From positions 1-64,000 of the forward strand of contig CACWVU010000017.1 of assembly GCA_902764415.1 (NCBI GenBank): DNA of 64,000 nucleotides, read 5' to 3'. This document shows positions 16,154-23,335 of this stretch, piece after piece. Position 1 is the stretch's first letter; each line of letters begins with the position of its first letter. Source of the DNA: an uncultured bacterium (lineage in GTDB: Bacteria; Verrucomicrobiota; Kiritimatiellia; RFP12; UBA1067). The position numbers were made by a program, and so were the translations under genes. The notes under the pieces were generated by a model. It was not told the DNA's origin, searched no databases, and saw only the letters and a list, made by a program, of their open reading frames with translations.

Positions 16154-17809
16154 ATGAAAACTGACAAGCATAGCAAGAGGAAGTTCGCGCGGACGAGATT
16201 TCTCGCGGCGGTGGTGATGTCTTCGCCGGCGGTCGCATTCGTCTATTCGCCGCTACTGGCCGGGATGACCGTCGTCGGCATCGTCGTCCCCTTCGCGATG
16301 GGGCGCTTCATCGACGCGCTCGTGGGCGGCCAGCCGCCGGTTGCTCCGTTCGCGGTCCTCGCCGCGCTGCTGGCAGCCCGAGCCGTCCTGACGCCCTGCC
16401 TCCAGCGGTTCGCCATCTCCCGCGCCAGGATGGTAGAGATACGACTCCAGGAGCGCGTCCTCGCCGCTGTCATGGACTTTCCTCCCGCCGAGCTCTCGTC
16501 GCTCGCCGACGGATCGCTCGTCGCCAAGCTGACGCGCGACGCGTACGCCGTCGGCGGGTTCGTGAACGGACTCTACCCGCGGCTGCTGACCGCCGTCGTC
16601 ACGATGGCCGCGGCCGGCGTCGCGCTGCACTCGCGCTCGCCCGCGCTTTCCATCGCCTTCATGGCGTTCATCCCGCTCGCAATCCTCCTTTTCGTCCCCT
16701 TCGCGCGGCACTTCGCGGCCGACTCACATTCCGTGCGCACGAAGAGCGACGTCGCATTTGCCGCGCTCTTCGACTTCTTCCGCTCGCTCCCCTTCCTGCG
16801 CACGCTCGACGCCGAGCGCCGCTTCGCCGAGGCGCCGCGGCAGTCGCTGCAGGAGCTCAAGGACGGCAACTGCGCGATGGACAGGCTGACGGTCGCGTTC
16901 GGCGCACTGCTCGGCGCAACTTTGGTCGTGGGGGAAATCGGCGTCCTCGGCGTGGCCGGCGCGCTCGCCGCCAGGGGCGCGATTCCGGTCGGGGACGTCG
17001 TGGTCTACCAGATGCTGTTCCTCGCGGCGATGCAGTCCGTGCAGGGCATCGTCTCGCTGCTGCCTGAGACCGCGGCGCTTCGCGAAGGCGTCGACTCGCT
17101 GAACGAAATCCTCGGCCACGCGCCGCCGCGCCGCGGCGGACGCCGGATCGACGCCGTGGAGAGCGTCGAGTTCCGCGGCGTCACGTTCGCCTACCCGGGC
17201 GCGGACGCAAAGCCAGTAGTCAAGGACTTCTCCACCTCCTTCCGAGCCGGGAGAATCGTCGCGCTAGTCGGCGCCAACGGCTCCGGGAAAACGACCCTGT
17301 TCAGGCTGGCAACCGCGGCGCTGGCGCCGCAGGCTGGCGAAATCCTCGTCAACGGCTCGCCCATCGCGGCACTCAACGATGGGTTCTTCCGGCGAAGGCT
17401 CGGGATCGTCTTTCAGGACAGCCTGCTCGTCTCCGGCACGGTGCGCGACAACATCACGTTGCGGGATCCCGACTTCACGGCAAGCGACATCGACGAGGCA
17501 ATGACGCTGAGCGGGCTAAAGGATGTAGTCGGACGGCTCCCGGACGGACTCGACACGCGCGTCGGACTCGGGGGACAGTCCCTGTCTGGCGGGGAGATGC
17601 AACGCCTCGCGATTGCCCGCGCGCTTGTCCGCCGGCCAGGCATCCTCGTCCTCGACGAAGTCACGAACCATCTCGACGCGGAGGCGCGCGCTGGCTTCGG
17701 GAAACTCCTGCGCCGACTCGCTCCTGGGCGCATCGTCCTCGTCGTCAGCCACGATCCTGCCATAATCAAACTTTGCGACGAAAAGATTTCCTGTCAGATT
17801 TACAAATAG
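16154..17809 (+). CDS. ABC exporter (fused permease-ATPase) of the peptide locus
   Basis: 551 residues. The N-terminal half has about six hydrophobic segments; the C-terminal half is a nucleotide-binding domain with Walker A GANGSGKTT (about 372-380), Q-loop GIVFQDS, signature LSGGEMQRL (about 476) and Walker B ILVLDEVTNHLD. It starts directly with the membrane part, so there is no C39 leader peptidase domain. A TTG at 16133 with GGCGGGGA just before it is an alternative start. The gene points the same way as the peptide and ATP-grasp genes that follow, 73 nt away. It most likely exports the modified peptide, with leader removal by another protease. Confidence 0.85.
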   Translation: MKTDKHSKRKFARTRFLAAVVMSSPAVAFVYSPLLAGMTVVGIVVPFAMGRFIDALVGGQPPVAPFAVLAALLAARAVLTPCLQRFAISRARMVEIRLQERVLAAVMDFPPAELSSLADGSLVAKLTRDAYAVGGFVNGLYPRLLTAVVTMAAAGVALHSRSPALSIAFMAFIPLAILLFVPFARHFAADSHSVRTKSDVAFAALFDFFRSLPFLRTLDAERRFAEAPRQSLQELKDGNCAMDRLTVAFGALLGATLVVGEIGVLGVAGALAARGAIPVGDVVVYQMLFLAAMQSVQGIVSLLPETAALREGVDSLNEILGHAPPRRGGRRIDAVESVEFRGVTFAYPGADAKPVVKDFSTSFRAGRIVALVGANGSGKTTLFRLATAALAPQAGEILVNGSPIAALNDGFFRRRLGIVFQDSLLVSGTVRDNITLRDPDFTASDIDEAMTLSGLKDVVGRLPDGLDTRVGLGGQSLSGGEMQRLAIARALVRRPGILVLDEVTNHLDAEARAGFGKLLRRLAPGRIVLVVSHDPAIIKLCDEKISCQIYK

Positions 17810-17882
17810 CCTTCGTAATCTATTATGCAACGGGCGAGTGTCCGCTGTATTGGTTAACCAAAACAAAAAGGAAACAACAAAA

Positions 17883-18011
17883 ATGACACCTAATGACATC
17901 GTGACCGACATCAGCACGGTCAAAGTCGACAACATCAACTGGCGCACTTATGCAACGTACTGCATTAGCGGCGGCCAGACGCAAGTCGCCGACGATCAAA
18001 GCTCCTACTAA
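17883..18011 (+). CDS. Candidate RiPP precursor peptide (42 residues)
   Basis: ATG preceded by AAGGA 10 nt upstream, stop TAA at 18009-18011. The peptide starts MTPNDIVTDISTVKVDN, continues INWRTYATYCISGG and ends QTQVADDQSSY. The front half reads as a leader; a Gly-Gly at 30-31 could be the leader/core border. The tail has hydroxyl residues (Thr33, Ser40, Ser41) beside Asp37-Asp38, the chemistry needed for Ser/Thr-to-Asp ester links by a graspetide ligase. The microviridin core consensus T-x-K-x-P-S-D is absent. It lies between an ABC exporter and an ATP-grasp ligase on the same strand, and its DNA is far more AT-rich than the genome. No homologue is known to me; the role rests on context, the ribosome site and composition. 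Confidence 0.72.
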   Translation: MTPNDIVTDISTVKVDNINWRTYATYCISGGQTQVADDQSSY

Positions 18012-18033
18012 ACAACCAGACTGAGAGTCTAGT

Positions 18034-18067
18034 AAGAGTTGGGGCTGGATTGCCAGCCCCAACTCTT
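18034..18067 (+). promoter_or_regulatory. 15-bp perfect hairpin between peptide and ligase genes
   Basis: Arms 18034-18048 (AAGAGTTGGGGCTGG) and 18053-18067 are perfectly complementary with a 4-nt ATTG loop. It starts 22 nt after the peptide stop and ends 20 nt before the ligase ATG. There is no T-tract after it, so it is more likely a partial terminator, RNA-processing or mRNA-stability element that keeps precursor message in excess over ligase message, a common arrangement in RiPP operons. Confidence 0.75.
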
Positions 18068-18087
18068 CGACTAAACAACGAGAAATC

Positions 18088-19023
18088 ATGATTTTCACAT
18101 TCACATTCAGCCAAGACGAAACCACAGACATTGTCATGAAGGAATTGGACACAAATGATGTCCTGCGATTCAACATCGACAAGCCGGACGATTTTGCATG
18201 GGATTTCCACAACGGCGGATTTCGCATTGCAGATAAAACTTGCGGCAAAGAAATCACCGAAAAAACCTTTACTTCATTCTATCTCCGCAAGCCGATGTAC
18301 TTCGACCTAATCGACGTGCCGAAACACGGCTGCGTGGAAAACTGGCGGCGAGAAGAAACAGACGAGCTAATGAGGGACTTCTTCCGCGAATGTCAGCATC
18401 GTGGACTCGTCACACTCGTTCGCTCTCAGGACAACAAATACGGCAAACTGCGGCAGCTTCTCGTCGCACAGAAATTTTTCCGCGTCGCCAAGTGGCACTT
18501 CTTCCATGGCGAGCTGCCGGACGAGCTGAAGCGCGGCAGATGGGTGGTGAAGTCGATGACGCAAACGTCTATCGGGGAAAACAAGGTTTTCTTCGTCAAG
18601 GAAGTCGACCCTGCCGCGCTGGACCTCTCTTATCCGTGGTTTGTGCAGGAGCGGATCAAGGGAGAAGAGGAAGTGACGGTGGTCTACGTCGACGGCAAGA
18701 CATACGCGGCAAGTGCGCCGCGGGAATCGTTCGGCGGAGAGGACTCGCGGAAGTCGCTGCTTGAGCATCCGGTTGCATGGCCGCGATGCGAGCTGACGCC
18801 GGAGGAGGAGCGCGCGATACGCGGCTTCATGGACGAGACGGGCTACCGGTTCGGGCGCTTCGACTTCATCCGCAAGGACGGCGAGCTGTGGTTCCTGGAG
18901 CTGAACCCAAACGGACAGTGGGCGTGGCTCGACGAGAAGAACGAGCACGGGCTCGTCTCAATGGTCGCGGACGCGATCAAGGCCGAAGACCGGGAGCATC
19001 GGGCGCGTCCATCTCTTCTCTGA
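18088..19023 (+). CDS. ATP-grasp peptide ligase of the graspetide (MvdC/MvdD) type
   Basis: 311 residues. The N-terminal domain has the family pattern of these maturases (TTDIVMKELDTNDVLRFNID, then SFYLRKPMYF). The ATP-grasp core includes KYGKLRQLLV, RWVVKSM, PWFVQERI and EEEVTVVYVDG; the C-terminus has FDFIRKDGELWFLELNPNGQ followed by WAWLD (about 262-283), the N-P-x-G-Q-W motif characteristic of MvdC/MvdD-like ligases, with Glu and Asn as metal ligands. Such enzymes form ester or amide rings between side chains of a precursor peptide. It probably acts on the 42-residue peptide upstream. Its last 47 nt overlap the end of the convergent sigma gene. First ~350 nt are AT-rich, later codons are GC-rich, hinting at acquisition followed by amelioration or recombination. 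Confidence 0.85.
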   Translation: MIFTFTFSQDETTDIVMKELDTNDVLRFNIDKPDDFAWDFHNGGFRIADKTCGKEITEKTFTSFYLRKPMYFDLIDVPKHGCVENWRREETDELMRDFFRECQHRGLVTLVRSQDNKYGKLRQLLVAQKFFRVAKWHFFHGELPDELKRGRWVVKSMTQTSIGENKVFFVKEVDPAALDLSYPWFVQERIKGEEEVTVVYVDGKTYAASAPRESFGGEDSRKSLLEHPVAWPRCELTPEEERAIRGFMDETGYRFGRFDFIRKDGELWFLELNPNGQWAWLDEKNEHGLVSMVADAIKAEDREHRARPSLL

Positions 19024-19591
19024 CCTTCGCGGCGGTTTCGCGCAGCTTCGCGGTGAGGCGGGCGCGGATCTGGTAGAGGTTGTCGCGCGAGATGCCGTAG
19101 AGCTTCATCACCGTCTCGGTGTCCTGCCCATCGACTGCGCTCGCCACGAACGCCGCGTAGTGGTCGGGGCGGACTTCCGGCTTGATGCGGCGCAGCGCCT
19201 CCTCCAGCGCGGCGGCCTGCCATTCGCGCTCGGAGAAGCCGTTGTCGTCGCCAGGCTTCGTCTCTAAGACGTCCTTCAGCGCGGCGTCGCGGTTCCTCTC
19301 CCGAAACTTGTCCTTAACGCGCCAGTGGACGAGTCCAGTCAGGTACGACCTGAACTTGCCCTTCGCGCGGTCGTACTGGAACGTCGGGAGGTTCCGCGCG
19401 AGGTCGGAGAAGACGACCTGCAAGACGTCGTCCGCGTCATCCTCCGATAGCCCCTTGGAGCGCGCGATGGAGAAGATAAACCCCGCATAGAGGTCGAAGA
19501 GCCGCTGCCAGGCGGCCTGGTTGCCGGTGTCTGAGACCGCCCTGATGACGCTGGAGCGCGTCGATTCGTTATTGAAGTGTCTGTAGGTCAT
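18977..19591 (-). CDS. ECF sigma factor paired with a membrane kinase
   Basis: 204 residues. Region 2 spans about 25-95 (WQRLFDLYAGFIFSIARSKG, DDADDVLQVVFSDLARNL, FRSYLTGLVHWRVKDKFRER), region 4 about 135-190 with a C-terminal helix-turn-helix (VMKLYGISRDNLYQIRARL). The pattern YDRAKGKFRSYLTG is typical of ECF sigmas of Planctomycetes and Verrucomicrobia. The gene starts 23 nt inside the end of the kinase gene, so the two are co-translated. Kinase-linked ECF sigmas (ECF43-like) are activated by phosphorylation instead of an anti-sigma factor; no anti-sigma gene is seen here. The 3' end overlaps the convergent ATP-grasp gene by 47 nt. Confidence 0.82.
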   Translation of the reverse strand: MTYRHFNNESTRSSVIRAVSDTGNQAAWQRLFDLYAGFIFSIARSKGLSEDDADDVLQVVFSDLARNLPTFQYDRAKGKFRSYLTGLVHWRVKDKFRERNRDAALKDVLETKPGDDNGFSEREWQAAALEEALRRIKPEVRPDHYAAFVASAVDGQDTETVMKLYGISRDNLYQIRARLTAKLRETAAKVREEMDAPDAPGLRP

Positions 19592-21128
19592 GCTCCTCTC
19601 CTCTCAATTCCCTTCTTGCGGCATCAAAGATATAAACCTCATTTAGGGTTATTCCAAAGCCGTTGTCAAGGTTAAAGTCTCCTTTCCAATCAGAGCCAGG
19701 CTCCCATTTTTCATTTCCATACGCCATTCTCGCAATCCCATAAATTTCCTTTTCAACATCAGTCCTCTCGCGGTCCAATTTACGCGCTTGCGCTATTAAC
19801 TCTTCCACGTCATTTTTGACTGTCCCATCAATTTTCTCTATTCTTTGGTTGAACCTGATTCGTATCTTGCAAATCCTTACGGCGAGTTCTCGCAATTGCT
19901 TTTTCAGTTCAAGAAGCCGTGGTTTGCTTTGTTGCAAAACATCCTTCCCGGCACGAACATCAATAGCCGGAATCCCCCATGAAACTCTAAACTCATTAGT
20001 TTGTTTAAGTTTAATGTCGTCAGTTGCAATGTCAATCTCAGAATATAGCCTTTCAACTATTCTATGTAAACAGAATATTTCCGTTGTCAAATTGTCAATC
20101 CAGTTTCTGGCGTCTGCGAGATACGATGCCAATTGCGCTTGGTTCACGACGCCTTTTGCCGGAGTGATTTCTTTGGATATCTTGGACACCTCGTCGCTCA
20201 TTCTGTCATTGCTAACGACAAGGTATCCAATAAACGCGACTACGGTTATTGCCGCCGCATAAACAATTGCCCTGGTCGCCCTCGAACCGAACTTCGACAC
20301 GATCTCCGTCCTAAGACGGAGCTCCTTGAGGTCCTTCAAGAGCGCCTTGGCAGACTGGTAGCGTCGGGATGGTGTTGGATCAGTTGCCTTGTTGAGGATA
20401 CGCCACCAGGCGGGGAAGAACCTTGATCCCGTATCCGCCTCCAGCGCAGGGCCCTTGTCCAGATCCTCGATTTTCCGGCCAAAGCTCGCTGCCTTGAGCG
20501 TGAGGCCAAGGCTATAGATGTCTCCGGCGGCATCCGTAAAGTTCTCTGGCGGAACATAGCCTGGCGTTCCGACGAGCGATACAGCCTGAGACTCCTCGAC
20601 GACAAGTCCCGGATCGGAGAGGACAGGGCGACCCCGGACATAGATCACATTCCCGGGCTTGATGTCTCGGTGCAGCAGATGATGGCGCTGAAGTGTCTCA
20701 AGTCCTTTGGCGAGCGCAATGCCAAGCTTCACGGACACGTCGAGCGGCAGGGCTTTTTCGCCGTCGATGACACTGGCGAGAGTCTTTGGACGATAATCCC
20801 GGCCGCCGGAAACTCCCTGCCCGAATTCGTCATCCGCAAGCTCCATGACCGTGTAGAAACCCCACTGCTCCTCCGCCAGCTCCAGCATCCTGACGAGCCC
20901 ATCCTGTGGCGGAATTGCGCTATACAGCCTCGCCCCGCGCAGCTCACGCTCGTAGCGTTCCTCGCCGATGGTCTCGCGTCGGCAGACCTTCACCGCCGCC
21001 CGTTCGCCTTTGGAGTTCACCGCGGCATAGACTACGCCATAGGCACCATGTCCAATCTCGCAGTCAAGCCGCCAGTCGCCGCAACACGACATTTCCCCGT
21101 CCAACTGTTTTCCGTCAGCTTGCTCCAT
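19569..21128 (-). CDS. Membrane Ser/Thr protein kinase with coiled-coil extracytoplasmic domain
   Basis: 519 residues. Kinase domain about 20-270: Gly-rich loop GHGAYGVV (26-33), catalytic Lys47, HRDIKPGN (153-160), GTPGYVPPE (187-195). The metal-binding DFG is replaced by DPG (172-174); Asp is kept, so activity is plausible. A single membrane segment at about 287-306 (AIVYAAAITVVAFIGYLVVS) is followed by about 210 residues of helical, coiled-coil character outside the membrane that should sense a signal. The C-terminus overlaps the ECF sigma gene. The kinase probably phosphorylates and activates that sigma factor (inference). The last half of the gene is AT-rich compared with its kinase half. 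Confidence 0.88.
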   Translation of the reverse strand: MEQADGKQLDGEMSCCGDWRLDCEIGHGAYGVVYAAVNSKGERAAVKVCRRETIGEERYERELRGARLYSAIPPQDGLVRMLELAEEQWGFYTVMELADDEFGQGVSGGRDYRPKTLASVIDGEKALPLDVSVKLGIALAKGLETLQRHHLLHRDIKPGNVIYVRGRPVLSDPGLVVEESQAVSLVGTPGYVPPENFTDAAGDIYSLGLTLKAASFGRKIEDLDKGPALEADTGSRFFPAWWRILNKATDPTPSRRYQSAKALLKDLKELRLRTEIVSKFGSRATRAIVYAAAITVVAFIGYLVVSNDRMSDEVSKISKEITPAKGVVNQAQLASYLADARNWIDNLTTEIFCLHRIVERLYSEIDIATDDIKLKQTNEFRVSWGIPAIDVRAGKDVLQQSKPRLLELKKQLRELAVRICKIRIRFNQRIEKIDGTVKNDVEELIAQARKLDRERTDVEKEIYGIARMAYGNEKWEPGSDWKGDFNLDNGFGITLNEVYIFDAARRELRGEEHDLQTLQ

Positions 21129-21138
21129 AATGGTCCTT

Positions 21139-21144
21139 ATTACA
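21139..21144 (-). promoter_or_regulatory. Degenerate extended -10 before the kinase gene
   Basis: Minus strand TTTTGGTGTAATAAGG: TGG followed by TGTAAT, one mismatch from TATAAT. Ten nt lie between it and the kinase ATG. It overlaps the last codons of the upstream membrane-protein gene. Confidence 0.4.
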
Positions 21145-22807
21145 CCAAAACCTTTTCTCCCCGGCGGGAGAGCGAAAGCGCAATGACGGCGAACGAGGCG
21201 AGCAGCGAGACAACGCCCAGCGCCACCGCCGCCGGATTCGGGTTCCAGGGCGCGGCGGGAGCTTCCTTCTGCCGCGGGGTGAGGACCTCAACAAGATAGA
21301 CGTCAGGATTCCACGGCAGCCGCGCGAGCGAGACGATGCGCCTAAGCCGCATCATTTCCGCCACCTGCGGGCTCGAGAAGTCCTGGGTGCGCAGGAACGA
21401 CAGCTGCATCGAGGAGTCGGTGCGGCGCGCCTCGGTCAGGTCCACCGGCGCGCAGTAGAGGCGGTCGACCCGCGCGAGGTCGAACGCACCGACGACCGCC
21501 ATCGCGCCGAGCGCACAGAGCGCGGCCTTGCGCGCGGCCTCCCCCTTCTTCGCGGCGAGCGAGGCAACGAAGTCGATGCCGTAGGCCGCCAGCACCGCGA
21601 GCGAAAGCTCCGCGAGGTGGATCCACTTCACCGGGCAGCGGACGAGGTCGCCGACCGGCAGCGCGAACACGCAGCGGTAGAGCGGCTCGAAGTAGCGACC
21701 GAGCGAGAGGCCGAAGGCGAGGACCGCCGCGGCGAGGAAGAAGAGCGCGTCCCCTTCGCGCCGGCGGAACGCCGCGACCGCGCCGACGAGCGCGAGGAGG
21801 CAGGTAACCCAGCCGACGTAGAGCGAGTGCTGGCGGTAGTTGCCCTCCTTCGCGCCGTAGGGACGCCCCAGCGCGCCGGTGTACGGCTTCACGCCAGAGC
21901 CGGTGCGCGCGCCGATCGAAAGGACGTAAGGGCAGCTCGTGTCGCCCTTGCCGCGCGAAGAGAAGATTTCGCAGATTTCATCGGACGGCAGCGACCAGTT
22001 GGTGACGAAGATCCACTGCTTCTCGCGCTCGGCCTTCCGTTCCGCCTCGGACTTCTCCGCCGCCGCGGCGTCACCGTCCTTCTTACCGACGTCCACGCCC
22101 GCCGACTCCATCTGCTTCTCGCGCCCCGCGACCTCGCGCAGCGACGCCATCACGCCGGGCGCGCCGACGAGCGCAAAGGCGAGCGCGGCAAAAAGCGCGC
22201 CCCTCCACGGCAGCGCGCGCTCGCGGACGCAGCACCAGACGAAGTACGCGCCGGTGAAGAGGGTGAAGACGAGCCAGAGGTCCTGCTGGCGGAAGCTCGC
22301 CCAACCGACGACGGCGCCGAGAAGGAGCCAGTGGCGCAGGCGTCCGCGACGGACGGCGCGGTCGGCAAGTCCGAAGGCGAAAACGCCGTAGGTCATCCAG
22401 CGGAACCAGCCGAGGTGTCCGGCGGAGAAAAGCGTGAACCAGTACCCGGAGAGCGAGAGGAAGATGCCGGCGGAATACGACGCGAGGCGCGAAAGCCCGC
22501 GGCCGCGGCAGTAATAAGCCACCGCGAGGCCGGCGAGGAACGCCGGGACCGCATACTGCAGCTCCTGCAGGAAATACGGCGCGCCGGCGAACGCCTTGAG
22601 GTCGTCGGGCGAGAAGAGGCCGGTCCTGACCCACTCGCGCAGGAACGCCGAGACGTTCGCCCACCAGCCTTCGGGATGGGAGATCGGACAGTCTGGCATC
22701 ACCGGCGAGACGTCGGTCGACCAGGTGCCCCAGAACACGAACGCGGCGCACACGGCGAAAAGCGCCGCGTACGCCGCGAACCACGCAGCCTTCGGGCCGA
22801 GCTTCAT
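21140..22807 (-). CDS. Multi-pass membrane protein at the end of the V-ATPase operon
   Basis: 555 residues with about ten hydrophobic segments and one large soluble loop at about 225-310 that is rich in Lys/Glu (KKDGDAAAAEKSEAERKAER). The layout, with an early extracytoplasmic loop and LSGYWFTLFSAGHLGWFRWM, recalls YfhO/GT-C type membrane glycosyltransferases, but no diagnostic catalytic motif was recognised. Its ATG is 2 nt after the ntpK stop, so it is translated as part of the D-I-K operon. Whether it has anything to do with the ATPase is unknown. Confidence 0.6.
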   Translation of the reverse strand: MKLGPKAAWFAAYAALFAVCAAFVFWGTWSTDVSPVMPDCPISHPEGWWANVSAFLREWVRTGLFSPDDLKAFAGAPYFLQELQYAVPAFLAGLAVAYYCRGRGLSRLASYSAGIFLSLSGYWFTLFSAGHLGWFRWMTYGVFAFGLADRAVRRGRLRHWLLLGAVVGWASFRQQDLWLVFTLFTGAYFVWCCVRERALPWRGALFAALAFALVGAPGVMASLREVAGREKQMESAGVDVGKKDGDAAAAEKSEAERKAEREKQWIFVTNWSLPSDEICEIFSSRGKGDTSCPYVLSIGARTGSGVKPYTGALGRPYGAKEGNYRQHSLYVGWVTCLLALVGAVAAFRRREGDALFFLAAAVLAFGLSLGRYFEPLYRCVFALPVGDLVRCPVKWIHLAELSLAVLAAYGIDFVASLAAKKGEAARKAALCALGAMAVVGAFDLARVDRLYCAPVDLTEARRTDSSMQLSFLRTQDFSSPQVAEMMRLRRIVSLARLPWNPDVYLVEVLTPRQKEAPAAPWNPNPAAVALGVVSLLASFAVIALSLSRRGEKVLV

Positions 22808-22809
22808 CT

Positions 22810-23268
22810 TCAGCCGATCTTGCCGAGCGCTATGAGCGCGAACACCATGGCAAAGATCGCGACGGTCTCGACGATGCCGAGCGCGGCGAGGTAGTTGGTG
22901 AAGCCCTGGTTGGTCTCGGCCTGCGCGTCACATGCTGCCGCGCCGGCGCGGCCCTGGAAGAGCGCAGAGAGGCCGATCGCGAGGCCGGCGAAGATGCCCG
23001 CGACGAGGCAGGGCAGCCCCGAACCGGCGGCGGCCTTGCCGACCTTGTCGAGCATGATGAACATGAGAATCATCCCATAGAGCGTCTGGGTGATCGGCGC
23101 GCCGACGAACGAGAGGAGAAGGAACGGCGCCTGCTTGTTCGCGGCATAGCACTTCTTCCACGCGCCGACGGCCGCCGAGGCCGCGAACCCCGTGCCGAAC
23201 GCGCTGCCCGCTCCGGCGAGCCCCAGGCAGGCGATCGCGCCCGCGACTATCATTGCTGCATCACTCAT
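22810..23268 (-). CDS. ntpK: V-type ATP synthase subunit K (proteolipid ring)
   Basis: 152 residues, four membrane helices in two hairpins, the double-length proteolipid of V/A-type ATPases. The ion-binding Glu is in the last helix (ALGIVETVAIFAMVF); the matching position of the first hairpin has Gln (GAPITQTLYGMI), as in Enterococcus-type NtpK. The ring moves H+ or Na+ against subunit I. A strong Shine-Dalgarno AAGGAGG precedes the ATG, just downstream of an octamer repeat. Only D, I and K of the V-ATPase are in the window; the catalytic A and B genes must lie elsewhere. Confidence 0.93.
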   Translation of the reverse strand: MSDAAMIVAGAIACLGLAGAGSAFGTGFAASAAVGAWKKCYAANKQAPFLLLSFVGAPITQTLYGMILMFIMLDKVGKAAAGSGLPCLVAGIFAGLAIGLSALFQGRAGAAACDAQAETNQGFTNYLAALGIVETVAIFAMVFALIALGKIG

Positions 23269-23283
23269 TTTGTTTTTCCTCCT

Positions 23284-23335
23284 TGGTTAGATGGTTGGGT
23301 GGTTGGGTGGTTAAGTGGTTAGGTGGTTAGGTGGT
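23284..23335. repeat. Octamer tandem repeat between ntpI and ntpK
   Basis: About six units of GGTTAGGT/GGTTGGGT on the plus strand. The tract contains the stop codon of ntpI and runs to within 15 nt of the ntpK Shine-Dalgarno site. An 8-nt unit can change the ntpI/ntpK spacing or the last ntpI residues by slippage. Confidence 0.75.

Noticed and set aside
17565-17585. GGGGGACAGTCCC palindrome in the ABC transporter gene as a regulatory repeat
   Set aside because: It encodes the L-G-G-Q-S-L-S-G-G-E signature region of the ATPase, so coding constraint explains it well enough.
16154-17809. Peptidase-containing (C39) bacteriocin exporter
   Set aside because: The Gly-Gly in the peptide suggested it, but the transporter begins directly with the membrane domain and shows no Cys-His peptidase motif.
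17800-17826. Promoter TTTACA-15-TATTAT directly before the peptide gene
   Set aside because: The spacer is short, the TGG extended element of this genome is missing, and the -35 overlaps the end of the ABC gene. Possible, but too weak to list as a feature.
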